From contig CAVWXT010000002.1 of NCBI GenBank assembly GCA_963759115.1, forward strand, positions 531,002 to 595,001: DNA of 64,000 bases, given 5' to 3'. The position numbers were made by a program, and so were the translations under genes. The DNA comes from CAVWXT01 sp963759115 (GTDB lineage: Bacteria; Planctomycetota; Planctomycetia; Pirellulales; Thermoguttaceae). Every line of letters begins with the position of its first letter. Position 1 is the first letter of the stretch. Of the stretch, positions 56,612-64,000 are shown in pieces. The notes under the pieces were generated by a model. It saw only the letters and a list, made by a program, of their open reading frames with translations, searched no databases and had not been told where the DNA came from.

Positions 56612-57754
56612 TCATTTTCCGTCCAGGCCGCGGCCCGCGGCGGCCGCCGCCGCACGAATCGCCGCGGCACGGTCGAAGGCCTGCTCGCGGGTGACGCCCG
56701 CCTCCTGGTACATGGCAAAGATGTTCTCCAGCGGCGTTTCCGGCGGAATCGTGTGCGAGGCGGCCAAGATGTAGCCGCCCCCGTCGCCGGTCATCTGGTC
56801 GATCAACTCTCGCGTCGCCCGGCGAACCTCGTCGGCCGTGGCGCGGGGCAGAAGGTCCTGGGTGTCGACGCCGCCCATGAAACTCAACGCCGAACCGAAC
56901 TCGCGTTTCAACTCCCCCGCGTTCATGCCGGGGCAGTTGCACTGGATCGGGTTGAGGATGTCGAGCCCCATTTCCACCAGGTCGGGAAGGATCGGCCGCA
57001 GGGCGCCGCAGCAGTGGTAGGCGACGGCCAGCCCGTGCGACTTGCCCACCGCGAAGGCCCTTGCCAGGTGCGGCTTGATCAGCCGCCGCCACGCCGCGGG
57101 GCTCATCAAGAGCGACCGCTGACTGGCCACGTCGTCGCCGGTCCAAAGGCAGTCCAGCGGGAACCGGGCGCAGGCGGCCTGGGCCAGTTCGACGGCAAAC
57201 TCGCCACAGCGGCCCAGCATCTCATCGGCCAGCGCCGGCTCGGCGGCCATGTCGACCATTGCCTGCTCCATCCCCCGCAGGCGCAAATACATCTCGAACA
57301 CGTTGGGCGAGACGTCGCAGGCGATGAAGTAGTCGGCGGCGCAGGCGGCCACCGGTGCCATCTTGGCCAAAAGTTCTTCCTGGCGGTCGCGGGGGAAGCG
57401 GTAGCGGCGGAGTTCGTCCGCCGACGCCCGCGCCAGCGGGAAGGACGCGATCTGGTTGTAGGGGCCTTGCTTGACCCACTGGATGCCCCAGGGATCGACG
57501 TGCCCCTGGCCGTCGCGGTCGTGGACGATGCCCTCCATGCAATAGTTGTTGTTGACCCACGTCATCCGCACGTCGTTGCCCAACACCTCGTCGACGCACG
57601 CCGGGGGAACCTCGAAGACCCTGGCCAGCAAGGCCCGCGTCTCGGGGTGGAACCACATGAAGATGGGGATGCGGTCGGCCGGTTCGCGCCGCAAAGCGGC
57701 CTGCACGCGCCGTTTCCCGGAGAAGGCAGGAGTGGGGCCAGAACTATTTTTCAT
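56612..57754 (-). CDS. Uroporphyrinogen decarboxylase/methyltransferase-fold protein
   Basis: This 380-residue protein has the URO-D TIM-barrel fold. Heme enzymes and cobalamin-dependent methyltransferases share it. N-terminal RREPADRIPIFMWFHPETRALL, then VAYHCCGALRPILPDLVEMGLDILNPIQ (the zinc-type H-x-C region) and FMGGVDTQDLLP are characteristic. GGYILAASHTIPPETPLENI is the end motif. The H-x-C pattern with the absence of the URO-D RQAGR signature points to a methyltransferase-like member rather than HemE. The partner protein is not in the window. Start at 57754 (MKNSSGP). Confidence 0.82.
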   Translation of the reverse strand: MKNSSGPTPAFSGKRRVQAALRREPADRIPIFMWFHPETRALLARVFEVPPACVDEVLGNDVRMTWVNNNYCMEGIVHDRDGQGHVDPWGIQWVKQGPYNQIASFPLARASADELRRYRFPRDRQEELLAKMAPVAACAADYFIACDVSPNVFEMYLRLRGMEQAMVDMAAEPALADEMLGRCGEFAVELAQAACARFPLDCLWTGDDVASQRSLLMSPAAWRRLIKPHLARAFAVGKSHGLAVAYHCCGALRPILPDLVEMGLDILNPIQCNCPGMNAGELKREFGSALSFMGGVDTQDLLPRATADEVRRATRELIDQMTGDGGGYILAASHTIPPETPLENIFAMYQEAGVTREQAFDRAAAIRAAAAAAGRGLDGK

Positions 57755-57994
57755 GCCACGCCAGATTCTCTTCGGTCCTTCGCGGCCCAGAACAATGGCG
57801 AGCCGTTTGATGCACCGGTCGTCGGTAGCGGGTCGCAAAGGGCAAGGAACGGCGACAGGCTACCCGATTCCGTTGTCTTCGGCAAGCGGATCAGTATTCT
57901 GACCGTTTCGGATCCACCCTCTTTTCGCTCTCTTCACGCCCTTTTTCGGTTCGGGAATCTTGCTTTTCTTGGCCGCTGTAGTGAGAATATTCGT

Positions 57995-58240
57995 ATGGTC
58001 ATTCCCGGTCGCATCCAGAACGGCGTGGTAGCCCTCCTGAGTGATATCTCCTTGCCGGACGGCACGGAGGTCACGGTGCTGGTTCCTGCGAGGCCGCAAG
58101 CCGCCGACGAAGTCCTGCCGGAGGCCGAGCACCGCCGCATCTTGGAGATCATGGACCGCATCGCCGCCCTGCCCATCGAGGGGCCCGACGAACCGTTCAG
58201 CGGCGCCGATCACGATAAAGTGGTGTATGGGAACCCCTGA
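57995..58240 (+). CDS. Antitoxin-like protein paired with a PIN toxin (second module)
   Basis: This 81-residue protein starts MVIPGRIQNGVVALLSDISLPDGTEVTVLVP, resembling a beta-rich SpoVT/AbrB-like or DUF104-like fold used as antitoxins. Its stop overlaps the PIN gene by TGATG at 58238-58242. An acidic C-terminal helix (HRRILEIMDRIAALP) would bind the toxin. Unrelated in sequence to the first antitoxin (20114). The upstream 240 nt after the divergent URO-D start hold no other gene. Confidence 0.75.
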   Translation: MVIPGRIQNGVVALLSDISLPDGTEVTVLVPARPQAADEVLPEAEHRRILEIMDRIAALPIEGPDEPFSGADHDKVVYGNP

Positions 58241-58632
58241 TGGATTTCGTGGACACGAGCGCTTGGTTCGCATACTTCCTGCCGATTGACCCGAATCACC
58301 AGCTCATACGGGCCTGTTTTCGTTCCCGCCAGCGGTTGCTGGTTTCGACCGACTACTGCATCGATGAGACGCTGACGCTTCTGGCCGCACGAGGGGAGCT
58401 TCGCCGCGCGCTGGATGCGGGACGCGCGTTCTTTCAAGAAGAGATTGCTCAACTCCGCTTCCTGACTGCCGATCAAATTCGTCGCGCCTGGATCCTCTTT
58501 CAGCAACGTGCCCCGGCTGGCTGGAGCTTCACCGACTGCACCAGCAAGGTCGTCATCGACGAACTGGAGATCAAGACCGCGGTGGCGATTGACGCCCATT
58601 TCCGCCAGTTCGGCATCGACGTTATCCCGTAG
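58240..58632 (+). CDS. PIN-domain ribonuclease toxin (second module)
   Basis: This 130-residue PIN protein has D5 (FVDTSAWFA), E43 (CIDETLTLL), D99 (SFTDCTS) and D118 (VAIDAHF), a full metal site. GFSFTDCTS-like is the usual third motif. Function as RNase toxin follows from the family and from coupling to the preceding gene. It is a different subgroup from the 20332 toxin. Confidence 0.88.
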   Translation: MDFVDTSAWFAYFLPIDPNHQLIRACFRSRQRLLVSTDYCIDETLTLLAARGELRRALDAGRAFFQEEIAQLRFLTADQIRRAWILFQQRAPAGWSFTDCTSKVVIDELEIKTAVAIDAHFRQFGIDVIP

Positions 58633-58726
58633 GAGGGACAGGGGGACAAGCATCGTACGTCTGGCGCCCGTGCCTGACGTCGGCTGCATTGTCGTGGAAT
58701 CTTTCCTGAAACGGCCCCCGCTGTTC

Positions 58727-60946
58727 TCACTTCTTCGCTTCCCCCTTCTCGTCCGGCTGGACCTTCTCTCGGGACGTTTCCTTGGACGCGGACTCTTCTT
58801 TCGGCGGCTCCCACCGGCGAAATCGCACGTTGCTGACGCGGACCAACATGCCGGGCCACAGGTAGGAATGACACCCCATATCGAATGCAAGCAGCGGATG
58901 AAAGTCCTTGTCGCTGCGGTCGAGGCAGAATCGATCGTTGACAAAGAGCACGGCACGCCCATCGGCGAGTTGAACGCGGATGCGATTGACCGGCTTCAAG
59001 TCGCAGGGAACGGTCTTTGCCTTCCCGCCGATGTCGATGCCCGCTACGTTGTCGCGGGTCCGCACAAAGAACTGCTGAACGGCTCCTGCTCCCGGGCCAG
59101 CCTGGCCCGCCACGGGAAGGAACAATCCCAGGGTCAAAGCACGCTCGGTACGCGCAGGCCCCTCCACGTCGAACTCGATCTCCAGCGGCAACAGGGGGAC
59201 GACGCCGGGCGCAGGTGGACGTAGGACTGTTGCCAGCGAGGCTGACCGACCACCGTGCGCTCGCTTTCCACCGACCACGTTCCGTCAACAAAGTTCCACG
59301 AAAGCAGCCCGGGATCGAACTTCTTCTCGTACCACTTGCCCTCGCCGTATGCCAGTCGGCCATCGAATTCGTTGATCCAACATCGACAGAGCGCTTCGAG
59401 CGCTCGTGGTCGTCGGCTGCCAGGGCCTTCTCATAAAGGCTCTTCACCTTCTCGATCGCTTCACTGGTAAGCGGCCTTGGCGCTCCACGAACGTCTGCCA
59501 CGCTTTCGTGATATCCGTGGCGCCCTTGCCGCTGAAGGCGTAGATGTTCGTAATCTCCCATTCCGGATGGGAACTCCAAGGGTCAACGATGCGGCGGTCG
59601 AAGCGGTCGCCCAATGCGTCGATCAGCCGCCGGGCCTCGGCAAATTCCCCCGCACGTCCCGCCACGATGGCGTGGAGGCTCATCACGCTTGACCGCCAGG
59701 GATATATGCCCGAACCGTCGACGCGCGAAGGGTCGTTGGCCATCCCTTCCAGCATCTTCTTCAGCCGCGGATAAACGCCTTCGCGGCGCCAAATCTCGCC
59801 CTTATAGTCCGATTCTTCATCAATGTCGTTGACAACCTGCAACAGCACGAAGGGAACGTCCGTATCGTAACGGCGGGTGTCGGCGCACTCGCATCCGAAA
59901 CGGTACATCTCCTCAAGGCTGCCGCCCCAACGCGGGCGCAGCGCCCATCGCAACATCCCATAGGCCGGCATGTAGTCGATCTGAGCGGCCACGGCCTGGT
60001 CGAACCACTGCTTGGGCGTTCGATCGCTTCCGCCTCCCATCGCCACCCGGATCATCGAGGCGGCCGCCTCGGGGTAGTCGGGATGCAGTTTCATGGCCTC
60101 GCCGTATTCGTGAGCGGCCAGCCGAAGGTTTTCAGCGAATAGCCGCCAGCCCTCGGGCTTCACCTTCTCGGCCCAGTCGATGCCGCGCTGATGCCAGGCG
60201 TCCGACACGAATGCCCGGCCGGCCAGTATATGGAGAATCCACGGGTCCGCATTGGGCTGCTTGCTACAAGCGTCGTAGATCGCTGCCCCGTCTTCCCAAT
60301 TTCGACCGCTGTCGTCGTCCACCAGCGGCAACAACTCGCGCAATATGTCCCGCGGCGTTTCGGGGCCGGTTGTCGCGTCGCCCACGCGCAACGCCGCCAG
60401 CCTGGAGGCCTCCTCGCGAAGATGAGGCCACGGCAGCGTGCCGGCAAATGCCTTTGCTTCGCCAAACAGAGTGAAGACGCCGAGCCTCCGGCACGGGAGC
60501 GGATACATCGGTTGCCCCCAGGCATTGAGGCCTGTGACGAGTTCGTGTATGGCGGCGAACGCCCCCCGGTCGTAGAAAACGGCCCTGCCGTAGTAAGTCC
60601 TCAGCAGCGGATCTTGACAGCCTTCGTCAAAGAGTTTCTTGCCCATGGCCGCCGTCTGGGCGATTCCCGGCCCGCTGGGATGCGGCGACATGCCCTGCGC
60701 GACGGCCCGCATGAACTCCTCGGCCCGTGGGCGGAGCGCCGGGGGGTCTTGCGTGTGAGACCGATACAGGAGGATGTCGCGCTGCCCCGGGCCTTGGGCC
60801 GGCTCCGGCAACGTCGCCGTCGCCGTCTTCGGCTGCGGAGATTCCTCCTGTTTTGCCGTCTGTGGCTCGTACGTTGAACAGCCCGCGCACACCAATAGCC
60901 AGACAGCGGTCAACAGCCGCAGGTGGATTGCCGTACGCCGTGTCAT
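58727..60946 (-). CDS. Lipoprotein, DUF4034/TPR-like with C-terminal lectin-like domain
   Basis: This protein starts with a lipobox (LLVCAGC). The N-terminal 480 residues are helical and repeat-like (RPRAEEFMRAVAQGM, WRLFAENLRLAAHEYGEAMKLHPDYPEAAASMIRVAM), resembling DUF4034/TPR-type proteins. Frameshifts near 59480 and 59270-59400 join it to a C-terminal beta domain of about 180 residues (FDVEGPARTERALTLGLFL, VNDRFCLDRSDKDFHPLLAFD), similar to DUF1080/concanavalin-type folds. The end is Lys/Glu-rich. Function unknown; a surface carbohydrate role would fit but is not shown. Joining of the two parts is inferred from strand, order and the partial frames. Confidence 0.65.
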
Positions 60947-61045
60947 GAGAGTGCCTCTTGTTCGATTAAACCGCAGAATGGGTAGTGCGGCGCGAGTCTC
61001 TGTTGCCGTCTCGCACCCGCAGAACCACCGTGACGTCAGATCAGA

Positions 61046-61995
61046 TTGCCATTTCCATTCGCTGTCGCCACACGCAACGATTCCGGTAGCCTTACTCGTA
61101 CCCTGGAAGAGCACCTGCGGTCAAGCACCCCCCGCGTTGACCGACAACAATTCTCGACCCCTTTGACGGTCCGCAAGCGGCTCCAGTTCGCCAAGACTGT
61201 GTTTCGGGCGATGGTCAAGCATCGGCTGATCGACAGCAACCCGTTCGCCGAAGTCGGCATCCAGGCGAGCATGGATCCCGATCGTCAGCAATTCATCAGC
61301 CGAGAGGACACGTCCAAGCTGCTGGAGCACGCCCCGGATTCGCACCTGGCGAACGATCATCGCCCTGGCCCGCTACGGCGGGCTGCGGTGCCCGAGCGAG
61401 GTTCTCAGCCTGCGGTGGCAGAGACGTCGACTGGGAGGGCGGCCGGATGCGAGTGCACGCAGCCCCAAGACGGAACACCACCCGGGCAAGGACTCTCGCA
61501 TGGTGCCGATCTTCCCCGAGTTGCGGCCGTACCTGGAGGAAGCCTTCGAGTTGGCCCCGGAGGGCGCGGTGTACGTGGTCGAGCGGTACCGGGAAGCCTC
61601 GATGGGGCCGAAGGGCTGGAGGAACTGCAACCTGCGGACCCAGTTCGAGCGGATCATCCGGCGGGCCGGCCTGACGCCGTGGCCCCGGCTGTTCCACAAT
61701 TTGCGGGCGCCCGGGAGACGGAACTGGCCGAGCGGTTCCCGTCGCACGTCGTTTGCGACTGGTTGGGCAACACGCGGACATCGCCCGAAAGCACTACCTC
61801 CAGACCACCGACGAGCACTTCCAGCGGGCCCTGGAGCCGGCGCCGTCGACCAGCCCGGTCGACCGAATCCGTGCAGCGCCGTGCAGCGCGCTGCAGAATC
61901 CGGTGCAGTCAGGTGCCGTAAGGGCCGGTAACGACCCGCACGAAACCCGCGAAAATCCCGGGAAATGCGGGATTCCTGCGGGTTCCGTATATCCG
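61046..61995 (+). pseudogene. Tyrosine recombinase (phage-type integrase) remnant, abutting tRNA-Ser
   Basis: Several frames carry parts of a tyrosine recombinase. LTVRKRLQFAKTVFRAMVKHRLIDSNPF is the core-binding end, then ALARYGGLRCPSEVLSL with the first catalytic Arg, VPIFPELRPYLEEAFE, LFHNLRAS (H-x2-R) and ADIARKHYLQTTDEH with the catalytic Tyr. The N-terminal half of a normal recombinase is missing and at least four frameshifts break the rest, so it is probably dead. Its 3' end faces the tRNA-Ser 3' end a few nt away, a usual place for an att site. The ORF's last residues read through the tRNA antisense and are not real protein. Confidence 0.75.
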
Positions 61996-61998
61996 AAG

Positions 61999-62085
61999 CG
62001 GATGGGGAGGGATTCGAACCCCCGGTGGACTCTCGCCCACAGCGGTTTTCAAGACCGCCGCCTTAGACCACTCGGCCACCCATCC
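61999..62085 (-). tRNA. tRNA-Ser (anticodon UGA)
   Basis: Minus strand, 87 nt. Acceptor GGATGGG pairs with CCCATCC (plus positions 62000-62006 and 62079-62085), with discriminator G. The long variable arm (GTGGGCGAGAGTCCAC) and the TPsiC GGTTCGAATCC identify a type II serine tRNA. The anticodon loop CTTGAAA gives UGA. No CCA is encoded. Confidence 0.95.
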
Positions 62086-62234
62086 AAACGCCGTGAAAAT
62101 AAGGGGTATTGACTTTCATGGCAAAGCTAAGATCCCTATGACACCCGATATGACACCTGATAGCAACTAAATAGTGGTTCCTTATACCTCGTAAGGATTG
62201 TCTCACCGCGAAGGCTTCGGCAAAAGAGGTTTTC

Positions 62235-62665
62235 CTGGCCACTAAGTCTACCTCAAAGCGAGTTGACCACAAGCCTGAGAAACCGCGCGAGGGCTTTCCG
62301 CTCTTCGCGCACGCCACCCGCCGATGGGCAAAAAAGATTAGAGGTAAACTACACTATTTTGGGCCTTGGAGCGATCCGGAACTCGCACTGAATCGGTGGC
62401 TGGCATCCAAGGATGGTCTTTTGCCGGGCGCAGGCCACACGTGATGGGCGGCGAGGGCCCGACGATTCGCGACCTAGCAAACCACTTTCTGAGCCACAAA
62501 CGGAGCCTTTTGAACACGGGAGAGTTGAACGATCGCACGTTTCAAGACTACCACGCCACGTGCGCCAGATTGGTCAAGGTCTTGGGACGATGCCGGCTTA
62601 TTGATGATATCGTCGCTGAAGACTTCCTACGTTATCCCTATCACCCGATTCGGCGCCGAGTATAA
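62235..62665 (+). pseudogene. Second tyrosine recombinase, N-terminal remnant
   Basis: This starts on a CTG (LATKSTSKRVDHKPEKPREGFPLFAHATRRWAKKIRGKLHYFGPW), typical of the N-terminal domain of planctomycete phage integrases, where ATG is expected. A frameshift near 62430 leads to GPTIRDLANHFLSHKRSLLNTGELNDRTFQDYHATCARLVKVLGR. The protein stops at 62665, before any catalytic residue. It is transcribed away from tRNA-Ser on the side opposite the first recombinase. TATAAT at 62661-62666 overlaps its stop. Confidence 0.75.
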
Positions 62666-62904
62666 TACACTGTTCCAGTCAACCCCTGGGTGACGAGAAG
62701 TGTACGGCTTTCTGCGACGCCCTGCGGCTCTTCCGGCTCGACCTACACACGGTGTGTTGGCCTTTTGCTTAGCCCAAGCGTTTGCGCCTGTGGAGAGAAG
62801 ACGGTTCTGTGCAAATCGCGTCCGATCCGCCGCATCAGAGGCGACGCGGGAGGTTTCGCGCCGGAAGGCGAGAGAGGAAACAGAAGATGTAGATCGTCGT
62901 CACT
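62666..62904. other. Short stretch without an identifiable gene
   Basis: This lies between the decayed recombinase and the C45-type peptidase. Short fragments such as LRLFRLDLHTVC can be read but belong to no family I know. It may contain the promoter of the peptidase gene and further integrase debris. Confidence 0.4.
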
Positions 62905-64000
62905 TCGTCCCTGGCGTAATCGCCGGCGTTCTCCGACTGCTCTGGCGATTTTGCTTCTGGCCGCTCCGGCCGCGCGGGCGGGCGAAGAGCGCTACTTCAG
63001 GAAGGCCGGTCGGGCAATGCCGAACTGAAGTACCTAGGTGGTCTGCCGGTACTGGTCGTGGCCGGCACGCCCGACGAAATCGGCCGCCAGAAGGCTGCTC
63101 TGACCGCCGAAACGGTCAAGAAGCTGGCCGACTATCCCCGGCGGTTGCTGGAGCGGTCCGATCGCAAGGACCATCTGGCAAAGTGCCTGGAGGCGAGCAA
63201 GGAACTGGCGCCGCAGATTCCGGCCGATCATCGCGACGAGATGCGGGCGTTTGCCAAACTGTCGGGAGTCGACAGCGATTTGGGCGTCCTCGGCAACACC
63301 ATGGTCGACGTCTATCGCGGCCGGTTGGCGTGTTCCTCGATGGTCGTCGAAGCCGAGTATAGCGCCGACCGGCCCGCTGTTCGGCCGCAATCTCGACTTC
63401 TACACCCTGGGCATCCTCGACAAGTACAGCCTCGTCACCGTCCATCGCCCCAAGGGGAAGCACGCTTTCGCGTCGGTCGGTTTTCCCGGCATGTTCGGGT
63501 GTCTGTCGGGTATCAACAACGCCGGTCTTTGCCTGGCGGTCCACGAGGTGTTTGTTTCTCGCGACGGGCGTCGATGTTCAATCCAAGGGCGAGCCCTACA
63601 TGTTTTGCTTCCGCCGGATCCTAAGAATGTACCACGATGGGGGACGCCGAAAAACTGCTGCGCGCCGCCCCGCGGACCACGATGTTCAGCCTGGCTCTGT
63701 GCGACCGCGAGGCGGCGTGGTGTTCGAGACGACGCCGAAAAACGTGTCGCCGCGTCACGGCGCGTACGGGGAATTCTCGCCTGTACCAACCATTTCCGCA
63801 GCGACGAGCTGGCCATGTGGCTGTTGCAGGGATTGTCCACCGTTACCAGAAGCTGATCCAGTGCCGCAAGCTCGACCATTCGGCGTCGCCGACGTGGCCA
63901 AGAAGCTGGACGAAGTGAACATGGGGCGGCTGGCGGTGTAGACGATGATTTTCGAGCCCGCCGCCTTGAAGCTGCACCTGGCGATCGGTTCGTGCCCTTC
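62905..64000 (+). CDS. C45-type peptidase/acyltransferase (N-terminal nucleophile), partial
   Basis: This protein has a signal-like segment (ALAILLLAAPAARAG) and an AAT/C45 domain. The N-terminal nucleophile Cys is probably in GRLACSSMV, followed by RPLFGRNLDFYTLGILDKYSLVTVHRP and GMFGCLSGINNAGLCLAVHEVF. Relatives cleave amide bonds or transfer acyl groups, as in penicillin acyltransferase. Frameshifts occur near 63015, 63370, 63570 and 63715. A TAG at 63939-63941 cuts the sentence GRLAV-(stop)-TMIFEPAALKLHLAIG in the same frame, where CAG is expected. The gene runs off the right edge. The start is not fixed. Confidence 0.72.

Noticed and set aside
61995..62112. Protein-like reading RMGRDSNPRW...GFQDRRLRPLGHPS at the end of the integrase ORF
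   Set aside because: This is the well-known false peptide from the antisense of tRNA-Ser, not a gene.
62655..62670. TATAAT at 62661 as a promoter of the C45-type gene
   Set aside because: It overlaps the stop of the integrase remnant, has no -35 at a proper distance and lies over 200 nt upstream.

Overview
The window looks like a 64 kb piece of a GC-rich planctomycete genome (Planctomycetota, probably Pirellulales-like). The evidence is an alternative complex III plus A2-type cytochrome oxidase operon, twin-arginine Gfo/Idh/MocA oxidoreductases next to a long DoxX protein, LpxD/LpxI, a GxxExxY-type protein, a long HME-RND pump and many interspersed palindromic repeats. No rRNA is present. 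One tRNA gene, tRNA-Ser(UGA), is visible.

Layout. 1-9970: respiratory operon actBCDEF - small membrane protein - SCO - coxB(cyt c) - coxA - coxC - coxD, all on the plus strand. 10-13 kb: two APC-family permeases. 13.2-18.4 kb (minus): a PHA-system-type protein, two tandem Gfo/Idh/MocA oxidoreductases and a DoxX protein. 19-22 kb: D-2-hydroxyacid dehydrogenase, an antitoxin/PIN toxin pair and a Ser/Thr kinase. 22.2-26.7 kb: signal peptidase II, UbiD-family decarboxylase, a repeat-bracketed GxxExxY gene and a prepilin-peptidase-like protein that lacks its catalytic residues. 26.8-33.3 kb: LOG protein, lpxI/lpxD, a PAP2 phosphatase, a GH30 glycosidase and an MBL-fold hydrolase. 33.3-38.4 kb: a universal stress protein and a remnant of another, a putative outer-membrane protein, an Nramp transporter, a protein of unknown function and an alkyltransferase. 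38.4-47.9 kb: a metal-efflux locus (Cys-rich protein, YHS-like lipoprotein, CusB with HMBD and YHS-like domains, very long CusA, second YHS-like protein, CusC/TolC). 48-58.6 kb: CNNM/CBS protein, YkgJ/SEC-C protein, a giant unknown membrane protein, NrdR, polyprenyl synthase, URO-D-like protein and a second toxin/antitoxin pair. 58.7-64 kb: a lipoprotein, two decayed tyrosine integrases flanking tRNA-Ser, and a C45-type peptidase cut by the window end.

Two overall properties matter. First, many genes in 1-20 kb and 53-64 kb carry one-base frameshifts between well-conserved blocks. Most are probably assembly errors, so those genes are annotated as single loci. Second, the intergenic DNA, and three genes, carry at least nine families of palindromic interspersed repeats. 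One about 52 bp unit occurs in opposite orientations inside ubiD and cusA without breaking either frame. Another repeat brackets the GxxExxY gene almost exactly from start to stop. These repeats, and the triple YHS-like domain set of the metal-efflux locus, are the most unusual content.
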